Positions 48,206 through 61,748 of a stretch of DNA of 64,000 nucleotides are shown here, piece by piece; within the stretch, counting starts at the first letter, position 1; each line of letters opens with the position of its first letter. Source of the stretch: Monarcha castaneiventris obscurior. Its lineage: Eukaryota; Chordata; Aves; Passeriformes; Monarchidae. The position numbers and the translations under genes were made by a program. The notes beneath the pieces were generated by a model. The model saw only the letters and a list, made by a program, of their open reading frames with translations. It was not told the origin of the DNA and did not search any database. The stretch covers positions 1,054,001 to 1,118,000 of the forward strand of contig JAMPIT010000481.1 of assembly GCA_026261815.1 (NCBI GenBank), given 5' to 3'.

Positions 48206-49917
48206 CAACAAGAGAATTGATTTCAGAGGCTCTTGAAACAGGCTTTGGCAAGCTCACGTGGTTCCACATGAGAGATTAATAACACTAAGAGAGGTTTTAT
48301 CGCTGTCAGATTATCAGCAAGACATGACAGAAACTATTTGGGTCATTGGGAAATGAAGAGGCTGTGAAAGCCAAAGGTATATGTGAAAAACAATAAATAT
48401 TAGGGGCTGCCTCTTCTAATTAGGACTCAGAGAATTTAACAAATTGAATTCCTTGCACGAAATTCTTGGCCAAAACAAGCTCCTCTAGGTAATGGGTGCC
48501 AGGGGTTTCAGGCATACATTTATTTCTAGGCATGAGAAAGGGTAAGTGCAGGTCAGTGATGCACAAACCAAGCTGAGAGTCCTGTGGCAGTAAAGGGCTT
48601 AGTCCTTCCTGTACCAAACTGTGCCCTTTTGTTCCTCATGGAACAGCAGCAGCTGAGGGATGTTTGAAGGTCCAATGTGATGAGGAACTGAAATAACCGA
48701 CCCCAGAGGCTGTCAGAGCATGATGGAAGAGCAGTGTCAGGGGGGTTTGACAAGACCCCTCCAACTCTTAGGAGTCTCTGATTATCAAGCCAGCCAAGAC
48801 CATGGATATTGTGGCAGAGCTGGCAACTTCTCTGGCATGGCCAAGATGAAAACTCCATCTGTGCCCATCAGGTCATGCAAACACGTGGTCAGTTCTCAGG
48901 GTGGAGCAGAAACCAGATTTCAACTGAACAGCCTAATCTCTGACAGGACATTTCTGTAGATAAAACACAGGCTAATTTCATGCTGGGGTGATCTGTTCCC
49001 ATCTACCTGAACTTGTTTTGGAACCGGTTTTATCTCTTCTTTCAGCAGATAATTACCCTCACATACTAGAGTTATGTCATTCTCTGTTGTTTCCTGCTTC
49101 TTTTTGCTCTAAAAAAAAAAAGTGAACTTAGTTTGTCCTTTTCCTTTAAGCATATGGCTTCTGACACATATAAATCAATATACTTAATAGAAAATATGCT
49201 TCCGGAAGGGATTTATAGAAGTAGAAGGACCCGTCATGAAACATGCCCAGAGCATCTATAATAGAATTATATCATGTGAGTCTATTTGGAAACAATTTGT
49301 CATCTTGGGACAAAGCTATAGCCAGGAAGGAATATTTCACGAGAGCTTTCTCTTTGCACAACATATTGCTGCGAGCCTGACTGAAAACCACAAACTAAGA
49401 AACCTTTTAGTTTATTTAAGTGCCAGATGCCTGATTTAAGGCAAGCTGGGCCTGATCCCAAAGCCTATCAGAGATGATAGGAAATCATCCTCTGAATTCA
49501 GCTGGCTCTGGCCCAGAATTGCAAGCTGGTCTCTCACAGGCACATTTGTACCACAGTCAGTGCCACTGACCAGGGTATTTATGTATTCCAAATGCTTTCC
49601 TTGCAGTCTGGATGTGGAGTTTAGGCTGTGCTTACTAACAGTTGCTTGAAATAATAAATAAAGGCTCCTTGAGTGTTTGGTCTCAGTTTTCAGTACAAAC
49701 TCGTGGCAGTGGTGCTATTTTGAGGCTGCCACTTCTGAATTCATATGCTTGGAGTGGTGTGGGAAAAGGGGCTCATTATGAAATTTTATGTTACAAAATC
49801 GCATTTTCACTATCATTTGGTCCCAGCCTGCAATGGGAATTTCAGAAAGTTGTGAGGAAACAGAAAGGGAAAACACCAAAACAACTGGGTGGTGTGTAGG
49901 CAGCAAGACTACTCAGA

Positions 49918-50045
49918 GACTCATGGAATGGTTTGGGCTGGAAAAGATCTTAAAATTCATCTGCCATGGCCACAGGCACCTTCCACTATCCCAGGCTGCT
50001 CCAAACCCTGTCCAACCTGGCCTTGAACATTTCCAGGGATGGGGC
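49918..50045 (-). mobile_element. CR1 LINE 3'-end fragment
   Basis: 'catggaatggtttgggctgg', 'caccttccactatcccaggc', 'ccaacctggccttgaacatt' and 'tccagggatggggca' form the reverse complement of the CR1 3' end. Confidence 0.85.
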
Positions 50046-53000
50046 AGGAAGCACATAATGGAGCTGAGTGATAAATAAGCAATGAAAAAGCAGACCTACA
50101 GACAAAACCTAAAGAGAAAAGGTGATCATTTCCCCAGGCTGGCTTTTCAGTAACAGATCCTTTCCTTGTGTTTTTCTAATCCTCGCTGTTCTAAACCCTG
50201 ATGTTAGGACACGTTCTCCTTCCAGCCACATCAACATTTATTTATGTGACTATAACGTGGCAGGTTTTTAACTGGCTGGATGTTTTTGTCCACCTTCATT
50301 TAAGCTGCCCTCTGGCACCTCAGAATCCACTGATGCTGCCCTGAAATCTGGTGCTTCGATGTTTTGGAGACAGCTGGAATAGCAGGGGGAGGCTTTTGTG
50401 TGTGACTCTGTGTGTGTGTGTCTGGAGTCTGATGGAGAGAATGAACAGAGCTGATAACGGATGCTCACAATTAAATCCAGGCCACATAATAAAATCAGGT
50501 GAAGAATAGACCTTTGGCCTGAAGCTTTAATTCTAGTTGGCAAGGAAAAAAGAGTGTTAATGCAATTTCATGTACTGCTACCTTGACTCACTTCTCTTCC
50601 TCACCAACAAATACACTCAGTGTTTGTGCACATCACAGTTTGGATTCTGGCAGAAGTAACTACAAATACTTGCTCCCCTGTGGATAAATTCCAACTCTGG
50701 AAGCCTGGCTTTACATCCCAGCTCTCTGAGAGTTGCTTTGGCTGTTGTATCTACGTCTCAATAAAATCCTAGCAAAACTCAGAGAAGGAAGGAATAGGCA
50801 AAGTCCCATCGAATTACTTTTTCAATGAGTGAGAGCTTGGAGGGTGCTTCACTGTGGAGGAAGCACAAATCTGCATAAATTTCCTTGCCATCAGTTTGTG
50901 AGAGAATATATTACTATTGCCAGTGTCACCATCATCCAGCAGTGAGGGTTGCAGGTTGGGCTGCTTCGAGGGCTATAAGAAAAGCCACTGGGATATGCTT
51001 TGCTAGCCAGTATTTGCCCAGGATGGTAAAAATTAATGTGTGATTTTCCTTGATTGCATGGCAGGCATCATCTCATCAGCCACCTTCCTGCTCCTCCCAA
51101 GCCCTCTGGGAGTGGTGCTCTTTGGATTGTGGCTCCTCTGGTCTCTCTGCTGCCAAGAGTTCCTGCATCACTTTGTGAATGTGGTATGTTTGTGTTAATG
51201 CTTATGTTTGTGTCTGCTTCTGCCAAGGTATCTTCCTGTTTAGTGAAAAACACCACGTTACGGCTAAAAAACAAGTATTGAGAATATTATCATTCCAGCA
51301 CAGGAATAGGAATTTCTACTAATCCAAATCAGGATCCAAACAGTCAGATTAACACAGCTCTGCTGCATATGCTATTGAGTTGCAAATGAATCAGAACATA
51401 TTCTCTATGCAAAGGTGGACAGATGCACGACTTTGATAGAAGGCTGTGGACATTGGCTCCTCCAGATTTTAAAATGCTGCCAAGGAGGTAGGAATGGCAC
51501 AGATCTGAGCTGGACTGCAGCCCTGCTTCACACAGTACAGGCAGGGGGAATTCCAGCTATTTGGGGTTTGCAGGGTGAAGGAGAAAGAGTCTGCGACTGC
51601 CACTGGAAATGCATATTGTAGGACAGAAGGGCTTTTTATTTCCTGTACAAATTGCCTCAGTTCCACTTTCCTAAGTAAACAACCAGCTACAGAATTAGCT
51701 ACACTGCTAAATGAAAACGCGAGTTGAAAGAGAGCAGTGTACAGTAATTGAACAGGAAGAAAGGAAAATATATGTGTAGCAGACCTGAAAAGGAGACAGA
51801 GAGCTAATTAAATGTAGTAAAATTAATTTCACACAATGTCCTTTGCATGCAGCATCATAAAAGGTTTTGCTGGATCAGTGCACCGAGAATCAGCTGCGAG
51901 TCTGAAGTCTTCCTAAAATCTGAAACTTTTTACATCTCTTTTGCTCTGCCTTGTTGTTGTCAGGCTGGTGCAGACAGCTGCTGTGAGGGAAAAGCATCAG
52001 AGCTCATCAGTCCTTCCTGAGATCAAGGTGAAATTCCACCATGACAAGCAAAGAATGGGAAAGTGGGAAGAGCAAAAAGACCAAAACTCTGGGTTGGGCA
52101 ACAAAGAAGAAAGAACAATCTGCCATGTGCCTTTGCAAGGATCCACGGGGATTTTTTCAAGTAATCCTTCCCATGATCTCACAAAATTCATGCCTGTGCC
52201 TCTACATGTGGGGCATATTCCAGTGTGAGTGCATGGAAGTGCTGCATGTTCTTTTTGGAGCTTTTTGGTGCTGAAGGTTGTAGCAGTGATATCCATGCTC
52301 CCTTTTTCAGATGTAATCCTTCCACAGGCACATTTTGGCTGTGCTCAGCCGAGGACTACACCTGAGGGATGGTTCTAGGCCCCTTAATTAATTCTTGCTT
52401 TCAAATGACAGCAACACACTGCCTGTATCGCTTTCCAAGAGTGTTACTTAGCATGTGCAGGAAATTGAAGGGTAGTGAAAATAGCAGAAATTTCATTATT
52501 GTTGGAGAAAAAATAGCACAAGTGGGGCAAACTGAGAGTCACTGAAGAATGGTGGGGCTGAAAGGAAGAAATGAAGTATGTGAGCATTCCTTTAGGATAC
52601 TGATATTTCTGTGCTGGTGGTTTTATGCAAAAAGCAGAATTGGGAGCAATTTTGCTTCCTGCTCTGGCTCTAATCTTCACCAAATTTCCTGATTTTCTGC
52701 TATGAAAATGTGCAGCCAGTTTTTTCTGTGATTGCAGCATGAGTCACAGGCACGGCTGCAGCCAAGAGCCCGACCAACACATGGAACAACACACCTCCAA
52801 CACATGTGGGTCCAGTTCCTGTGCTCTCAAGGCTTCCAGAATCCAACCTGCTACATCTCCTGTCCTTTTAGCGCATGGTGGAGATGCCCATGTCTGTCAC
52901 AGAGACAGATGTAGGCAGAAGCCTTCCCTTTGGCTTTGGAGAACTTTTCAGGCATCAGTTCCTTTGAGTCTCACAAATGAAGGTGAGATTTTTCTTGCCC

Positions 53001-56000
53001 ATGGAAGAAGATTCCCTTGTTGGAATGACCCAGTACTTCACTGCCTGTCTCTAGGAATAAATTAGAATAACAAGGTAGGGCAAACCATTTTATTCATTCC
53101 CTCTCTTAGCAGGATGTCCCTCAGAAGGGAGGTGCACTCCAGTGTGTTTCTGCTCCCATCCTAATTTCTTCTTTGCTGCCCATGAGGGGACTAAGTGAAT
53201 CATGAGATGCTTTGGACGTCATCTCCAGCCTCCTGGGTCATCCTCTTTGCATGGGATGAAATGAGGGCAAGCAGAGCTCTCCTGCCCACACCACAGCCCG
53301 TGGCTGAGGCAGGTGTCCCTTTGCTCATCAGCGAGCTGGAGGTTGCTGCATTATATAGCTGTAGATGGAAAAAAAGCACAATTATTATAAGGCGCTGTTA
53401 TCTCCTGTCACATTCAATAAAATCAGTCTGGCTCTCGGGAAGTCCTGTGAGGAAGGCGTCCGGATGAAAATTCATGAGTGCAGGGTAAGAGACATTGGCA
53501 AATCAGACCTTCTGTCAGTCACTGCCCTCCAGATCCTTTTTTTAGGGCAGCAATGGGTAAGCTGGGGTTATGGGGCCTTGCTGTGTGATTTGCCAAGCAG
53601 TCCCAAATGCCCTCCTGTAACGACTGGTGGTGCAGGCAGGCTGTGTTAATGATCCTGGCACTGCAGGGGGCTGGGTTATGCAACTGTGCAGCTCTGGCTG
53701 ATGGTGGATGCTGACTTTGCTCACCAGGCCGCAGTGGTTCCTTGAAGAGAAGTGGCTCTCATGAAAGGGGAAGCGTTTTAAAAGGCTCCAAAGCGTGAGA
53801 TCTATGATGGATTCATGTGAATGGGCAGCATCCTGAGAGGTGAACAAACACTACAGAAAAAAGAGCTTTTGACAAGAGCATTCATTGGAGGGAGAGAAAG
53901 GGGCTCCTCTGCTTGAGCTGAGACTGCACAACTGAGGGGAGATCTCTGCTGTCAGCCAGGGAAAGCCAGTGGCTGCTTGCTGTGGTTGCTCTTAGTAGGG
54001 TCTCCACAGCTAATTTAATACTTTAAATTTAATACTCTAGTCTAAGAAAGACCAACTCACAGGGTTGTTGCTGCTGTCACAAAATGCTGTTGTCCTGCCT
54101 GTACTAAAGTTAGCATAAATTAAAACAGTGACTTGATTTCTCCTGACATTAAAGCCCATCATGTTAATTGCTGGAAAACCAAACCCTTGGCACTGCCCTG
54201 GCCACTTGGCCATGTTTGCTGAGGTTACCCAGATGTTCATTATGAAGATTTACCCTGTTTGTGAGGAGACTCCCTGGCAGAGGGGTGGATGGTTGTTGGG
54301 TTTCAGAGTGCAGCCTGGCTTGGAAACAGAGCACAACCAGGGAGCCCGTGGTGATGTTTCCCAAAGCTGCAGAGCTGAGGAGGAGCTGATACTCTTGGTG
54401 TCTGATCTGTTCTTGGAACATTAAACCCAGACTGCTTCTGTCTGGGCCTGCAGGGTTCAGATATCCTGGGGCTTTTCTGAAGTGACAAAAAGCAAGCTGA
54501 TTTTCTGGAAAAGCTTTTCTCGGGAAGAGCTTTACCCTACAAAATGTTGGCAGCTCTCCACCCTTACTCTCTTCAGGGTACAGGGGGAAACTTTCTTAGT
54601 AGCTGGCAGAGCAAAGCTCATGAGGGAATTTTAAAACATTGAAGTGTCTGCAATTCAGAGATGCTGCAGCAGTCATCTAATGCACATTTATTTTGCATGG
54701 GAATTTTGCAAATGTAGCTGAATAATAACATTGTTTTGCTTTTGCTGTTATGAGGTGTTTAACATCTCTGATGCAGATTCCCAGGAATATATGTGTTTAA
54801 ATTCAAACTTGACCCTGGGAGGGGAAGAACTAATTTTCAACTCTTGTATCAAGCCTGAGTGATGATGAATTGGCAGGACCTGCCTCTCAGATATTTTCAT
54901 TAAATCCTTTTTAGTATGGGATAGCAAATGGAATGTTGAAGATAGGCTAATCCTTGTCCTTGCTTTGCCAAGCATCAAACTGAAATAGCTGATGTCTTCC
55001 TGAGACACTTTGTCAGCATCTCATGGGAAAATAGGAGCAAAAGGCTGCAGTCAACATTTCTGCAGCGTTGTTCCAAACAGGGTGGTTGATGTGTGTGCCC
55101 ACAAAATGTGCAAACAAGGGACTGTGATCACATTGCCCCTTACCTGTCAAAGACCTCAGCCCAGCCCCTGTTTCAGCAGGAGGGCAGTGACACCAAGGGG
55201 ACAAGTCTTGCCCTGTGTCAGCACCCAGCAGTTACTACAGAGGAGTGGGCAAAACCGAGGAACTTCTCCAAAGAAGCCAGGCACTTATGAGTAGGATTTT
55301 TTTTTTTAATTGGTTTCCACCTGTCAGACTTGTCAGTGGTGAAACTGGATGTTTTCACAGAGAAAAAAATTCTTCCCCCTGATCCACCCCCACACGTCCT
55401 GCCTCCCCATGGCCAATCTCCAGCTCCAAAGTGACAGCTGAGCAGGTTTATTTCTGTCAGCAGGAGTGGAGGAGGCTGTGAGAAGAGGCATCCCACAGCT
55501 CTGGTTCCTAGCTGGTATTTTGTGTCTGATCTTTGTTTGGGAATCATTTCCTTTGGGTGCTGCTGAGACTCTGCTGGGATCCATTCCCCAGCCTTTAGGC
55601 TGACGTTGTGCAGGGGCTTTAACAACAGCCTGGAAGCTCTGCACAGGATTGGGATGTTCTGTCCCTCTTCAGAAGGTCCCAGGTGCCACGACAATGGCCT
55701 CTGGTGCCAGGTCCCACAGGTGGCTGTGCTTGGGCTGCAGCTTGGGCACAACCCCTGGCAGGGGCTGTGTGGGAGGGTTTGGAAACTTAAACTGGGACTG
55801 CTCAAAGAGGAGGGTCCCTGGCACAAGCCCTGCCTCTTCTCATGGAAGGAGCAGCTGCAAAGCATGGGTGAGGATTTTGCCACTGAGTGACAGGGAGAAT
55901 TAGGGGAGAAAGGGAACAGTTCTCTTCTGCTGACAGTGGGAGACAGAGGCAGAGCAGTGAACAGCCCAGCCACAGCCCTGTTGTGTGCCTGTATCCCAAA

Positions 56001-59000
56001 GCCCACTCTGCAGGTGCCTTCCCTGCTCATACCCCTTCCCTTACTGGAGCCAAAATATAGGAAAGACTTGGGTGGTGAAACCAAAGTGAAAGAATACCAT
56101 CTCTTTGAGTTATGGGGGAAAAAAAGGAAAGAAACTCCCCTTGTACACAGTTACCACCCGAGAGATTTCCGCTTCCACCAAAATCACAGAATTCCCTGAG
56201 CCTCTGAGACAGAATGGATCAGTTCAGTGTTGGGCCATCAGACAACTGAGGTGACAGCATTATTGGTGTCCTCAGGTCAAGCCTGTCATGTTGAATTAAC
56301 AGCTCATAAGGCACAAGAAGTGCTGCTTCCCCCCTGTGAATCAGAACTGAGACATCACCTGCACAAGTAATTGTATTAGTTTTGAATCAACAATGAAAAC
56401 AAAGGATAAACAATTATCTACTTAAGTTCTTCATCCTTTTTGGTAACATCATTGTGCAGAGTAATTGAATTACCATTGTCTTCCCATTTGTCATGGGGTT
56501 TATGAGACACCCTTTCTTCCTCTCCCCCTGCCTGTGCCATCCTGTGCATGAGCACTCTGAGCAAACAGCCCAAAGGGCCTCTGGCTCTGCATCCAAGGGT
56601 GGGAGCCTTGGTCAAAGACGTCCTGGTGTCCATCTGCTTTCTGGGGACGTCAGCTGCAAGCTCCTGGTGTGGTTTAAAAGGAAAAGTGATCCCCATCCAA
56701 GGGGATGGGAGCAGAGAGGGGAGAATGTGGGAGGAAGGAAATGTTCCGGCACCAGGTCACCTCTTGACGCGTTACAGGGCTGATGCAGAACTGGGATTGG
56801 CCTTTTCAAAGTGATGCTGCAAAAGGAGCTGGTCTCTGCTCACTGAAGAGCTTTCCTTCAGGTGAGATCACAGTCCCTGTGATGGGGCCACACCATCTAT
56901 CACATCCCATACCTGGGGCTGCAATCCCAGTTTTGCCTGTCTCGGGTTTGATTTCTCTGTACCTGTGGAAATGTCGTGCATCAGAACACAGCATTGCTCC
57001 CACCACAGCTCATGATTTACTTGAAATTAAATCCGTTTTTCTGGGTACATCTGGTTACAATGAGGTCTCAGTGTTTGACTTTTGAAACATTAGACTCTCC
57101 AATAGCACAGAACAGTTTAAGGGAAAATAAGGACTCTTACTATGAATATTTATGGTTAGACTTGAATTGTACTTCAGATTGCAGTTCATTATTGCTGGGA
57201 GAACAGTAGATAGAAGGCAATATTCAATTTATTAAAATGTTTTCTTTTCTGTGCCTTGATCAGTGAAGAAATTTGTTTGAAATTTGTGTAGTTTAAGTCT
57301 CAGTATTAAAATCTTATTAAAGTTACAGTCTTACTAAAGAAAACAAAGGAAGGAACAATGCTGTCCACAACGTCAATAAGCCAGAAATATTTCTGCTCAC
57401 AAACAGTAAAAATGTAGGGTTCACCCAAGCTGTTTTAAAGAGCAGGTTCTTTGATATGAACAGAAATACAAATTATCCTCTATTTAAACATTCATGAGGT
57501 GGAGCCACAGCTGCTCAGGTGAAACTTCTACTTGTTAATCCTAAATAAAAGGAGCTTGGAAAGATGTGAATATTTGCACTGAACATGAAATCAATCAAAC
57601 CAAACACACTCATTTTAAGGTTCTGTGACTGACCATTTTTTTCCAAATTTAACATTTGGAGAGGACGGATGACTTTGAAAATACCTCTGATTGAAAATAC
57701 GAATGTGGGAAGGTGGGTACTGGTAAAGATGCAGATTAACATGCTCTGCAGCTGTATTTGGCAGCAGGAAATCCTGAAAACCTTCCCAGATTTGGGTGTT
57801 TATCCCTCTTCTGGCTATCCCACTTCTCCCTTTCTCCTGCAAGCCAGGTGAGTGTCCCGTTCCTCAGCCTCTGCACCATCAGCTCCAATCCTCCTTCCCC
57901 CTCTGACTTCCCAAGTATTTTAGCAGCTCTCCCATAGCTGGGTAGCTTCAGGGAAGACTCTAAAGACAAGAGATTTTCTTAGGTGCTCTGAGGAGCTACT
58001 ACCAAACTGAATTGAAGTAAATTTCATCTGAGCAGAAGGGAAAATGTCCTCAGTTGCACTTCAGAATAATTGCTCTACAAGAGAGTTGAGAACAGCTAAA
58101 AAATACAGAACTCTGGCCAAAAAGAGACAGTGATTGTGGGAACAGGCATTTGCTGGGAGATGTGAGCAAAGTTAACTCTTTGTTCCTCTGCTTTGCTCTG
58201 ATGCTGGGTGAGGGGATGATTTACTGAGCAGGTTGACAGGGCTGTACCTGTGCCCTTGCTTCATCCCACTGCAGTGGGTGATCATCTGCCCTGTTTCCCC
58301 TCATTTTGATCACAATCCTATTCTTTATTTCTCTGTGCACAGTTAAAAACCTTCCCGAGAAACTCGATTTGTGCAGCACAAGAAATAGGCTCCATTTCAA
58401 ATAAATATGCCTCACCCTCAGTTTAAAAAATTTTCACCCCAGCAAAACATCTTTCCCATCACATCATCTGACTCATTATTTCACTGGGGTCCTACAGCTC
58501 CTAATTCTCCAGTACTGTGGTGCCAACGTCTAAGGAAGTCTGTTGGGTTCATCAAAGTCTTGCTGTGACTCATGGCTCCTTCTTACAGCAAACAGGCTTT
58601 TCCTCTTGATGAAGACAACCAATCTTCAAACCCTATGGTGCCTTCTGGAGAGATGGATATAAAGCACAGGCAGATCCCGAGCCCTGGAGCCAATCTCCCA
58701 GGAAAATGAATAGCACAGGGGGATGAACTGTCGTAAACAAGTGGAAGTGAGATTTTGGTTGAAGAGAAAAGCTTTTGACTGATCTGTGAAGATGCAAAAA
58801 TCAGACGGGAGCAGAATGTGTTCTCTTTTTTTTCCCCTTTTCCGTTTTCCAGTGTTTTTTGTTGCATGCTGATGTGCTAGCACAACTGTATTCTCCCTGG
58901 AAAAAGTCTGTGAATCCTTTTGATGGCACGATGCATACAGAAACACAGAGAGCAAATAGAATTGTCATTGTGCACTGATGGTGCCCACACTTTCTGAAGA

Positions 59001-59490
59001 CTTTTGAAATCCTTCGTGCCTTTTATCCTACACCACAGGCTGATATGGCACAATCTCCCTCAAAGCTGAGCATTGAAAATTCAGAGGTTTTGGGCTGGGG
59101 GGAAACCAAAGTGAGACCTGCTCTCTGCAGAAAGCTTTTCTGCCTCCATCTCCCTGTACAGAGTTTCATGAATCTTGCATTTTCCTTCCAGACTGAGGAG
59201 TGGAGCAGAAATAGCCCTCCCCGATTTTTATTTTAATATTCATCTATGGGTAGCTTTAGCTTTCCCGTTCACCACAAATATAAAGCTGCCACTCACTCAC
59301 TGACTCTTTGTTAAGCTTACTGATGAAATGTTCTCCCAGAAGAATCTTCCCCAGGGAGCAGATGATTACAACATGGCTGATCTCCCAGAGATCGTATCGC
59401 CCTAGGGCAAGGGGAGAGGAATTTTCACCATTCAACCATTCTAAGATGAAGACATTGCTCTTCAAGGCTCTTCATGACAATGTTCTTCAC
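50046..59490. other. Intergenic stretch, no gene recognised
   Basis: About 9.4 kb without recognised genes or repeats. The longest open frame is 288 codons on the minus strand at 55218-56084, Ser/Pro/Cys-rich and without a known motif. Confidence 0.45.
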
Positions 59491-59612
59491 AGCCAGGTTG
59501 GACTGGGCTTGGAGCAACCTGATTTAGAGGAAGGTGTCCCTGCCTGTGGCAGGGGATTGGAATGAGATGATTTTTAAGGTCCCTTCCAACCCAAACCATT
59601 CTGTGATTCAGT
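59491..59612 (+). mobile_element. CR1 LINE 3'-end fragment
   Basis: 'agccaggttggactgggctt', 'gaaggtgtccctgcctgtgg' and 'cccttccaacccaaaccatt' followed by ctgtgattc: the sense 3' end of CR1. Confidence 0.9.
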
Positions 59613-61191
59613 CGTGAGGAGCTGGTTGTACTGGTGTATCCATGGGGTGACACTGGCAACATGGCAGAATGTATTTTTCCCTGTTCCCAAAATTCCATGA
59701 AATCTTATTAAGGTACAAAGTGAAATCTGCAGGTGAATGCCAGTGAGCTCCAAATGATGAACAACATATTAAAAAGCACTGAGCCATGTTGTGATAAAAG
59801 CTCTCCCCCCTTGCCACTGTAATGTATACAATAAGCAAGGATTATTGTCCTGTATTCAATAAAAATCAGCACCAGAGCCTTTGTTCCTTCCAGACACAAT
59901 CTATGAACTCTGATTTCTGTTTTAATCTGATCAGCACCTCTGGCATTTAAGACAGGAGCTGTGAACAGAACGAACAGCTTCATTTTCCTCTGCTAAATGG
60001 TATTTTTAAAAAAAGCCTCAGAAAAGAGAAACAGACAGAGCTAGATTGGGTCACTTACAAATACAAACTGGGTTTCTTTACAGATACAAACAGGTTTATA
60101 CCAGTTGTGCAGGTGGGTTCATAAAGGCTCAGAAATGCTCCACAAATTTGTATTTTCTTTCATCTCAAAAGCCTACAGGCTCGTGGTTACGAGTTTTCCT
60201 AGATCAGCCTCCTGAAGGGTGCTCACTCCTTTGGGCAAGAGGATTAACCAGTCTGACTGCCTTGCTGTGGTGTCACTGGTGACCAGCTTTAAAATCCCTG
60301 TACCTTTTGCTTGCTCTGGTCTGGCTCAAGCCCAGAGGAAGGAGAGGGATTAAGTCTCAAGGTCTGAGTCAGAAAACACCAACAGCAACATAAGGCATTT
60401 TCCTGGACTGGTTACGAAAAATGTTATTTCATGCTTGTGTTGATGGTAAAGAGATATTAATCTTATTCCAATTGCCAGTCTGAAGGAAGACAAAAATATG
60501 ATTTATTGCAGTAATGTGAAACTTTGTAAGAATTCATGCTCTGTGTGGGAGCTGTACTAATAATGCTGTTGGCAGTCATAGCTGCTTTTCAGTTGGACAG
60601 AAGAGCTAAAACATCAAAAAATGTCAGGTGTCACAGATTTCGTTACAGCTCCCTGTGGCACTGCTAAGGTCACTCCCGTTTAATGGAGTTTGTCGCTGTT
60701 TGGGTATTTTTTGAATTCAGCACACAATGCTTCACCTTCTCCTGCAATCTGCAGAGAGCAGACACCAAGGATAACAGCACCGTCAAGAACACTCTGAAAG
60801 CTGCCAAGTGCTGTGACAAGGTTGTTGCTGTTGCTGACAGCCAGCGAGAAGCTGCTTTTTAATGGTTGAATGTTGGCATGTTTTGCTAATATGTGTCTTG
60901 GAATGGAGGCTTAATATAGTTCATGAGCTACCTGCTTATGCTGAGTGAAGGGAAAGGTGAAGCAGAGTTGACTGCTGGAAACACTGAGGTTTGAGACTCT
61001 GGCCTAGAAGATTTCATTGCAGCCCTTGGGTGAATCCCAGGAGTTCATGTGCCTGAAATCCATCCCTAAAATAAATGCACCATTGCAGTGAGAAAGGTAT
61101 GGGGTTGTTGGAAGTGTGCTAATGCTGTTAAATCTTGGTAACAGTTGCTAATACATCTCCATTACATTTGTGATATTTTGGGGCACTGGCG

Positions 61192-61381
61192 AGATCTAAA
61201 TCTACCCTCCTTCATCTTAAGGCCATTCCCCCTTGTCCTCTCACTCCTTGGTTCTTGGAACCACTCTTACTCTGGTTCTTGTAAAAACTCCCTCTCCCAC
61301 TCTCTTGAAGCCTCTTTAGGTACTGCAAGTGGTTCTAAGGTCTCCCCGGAGCTTTCTTTTCTCCAGGTTGAACAACCCTGG
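61192..61381 (-). mobile_element. CR1 LINE internal 3' fragment
   Basis: 'taaggccattcccccttgtc', 'gtaaaaactccctctcccac', 'ctttaggtactgcaagtgg', 'aaggtctccccggagctttc' and 'tctccaggttgaacaaccc' match the reverse complement of the region just upstream of the CR1 3' terminal part. Confidence 0.85.
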
Positions 61382-61546
61382 GCAAAAAATCATCCCAGGT
61401 GTGGCTGCAGCACCCACACATGCACTTACACACTCACTTCAAATTTTTGTTCCTTCTCTTTCTCTTTCTTGAAAGTCCTGGCTGGCTTGGCTGCTTTGTA
61501 TCACCAGTTATTAACTGGTGTTAACTAACTTTACTGCTCCTCTATT

Positions 61547-61748
61547 TAGATTAGATGTTAGGAAGAAATTCTCTGAGGGTGGGGAGGCCCTGGCACAGGG
61601 TGCCCAGAGAAGCTGTGGCTGCTCCATCCCTGGAAGTGTGCAAGGCAGGGTTGGACAGGGCTTGGAGCAACCTGGGATAGTGGAAGGTGTTCCTGATGAT
61701 CTTTAAGGTCCCTTCCAACCCAAACCATTCTGTGATTCCATGATTCTT
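61547..61748 (+). mobile_element. CR1 LINE 3'-end fragment
   Basis: 'ttagatgttaggaagaaatt', 'tggcacagggtgcccagaga', 'gcttggagcaacctgggata' and the terminal 'ccattctgtgattccatgat' give a sense CR1 3' end. It lies 165 nt from an oppositely oriented CR1 fragment. Confidence 0.9.

Larger units (their letters stand above)
40983..49920. other. Intergenic stretch, no gene recognised
   Basis: About 9 kb with two minus-oriented CR1 fragments. Several open frames of 130-230 codons occur, the longest on the minus strand at 47058-47747, but none has a recognised domain. Confidence 0.45.
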
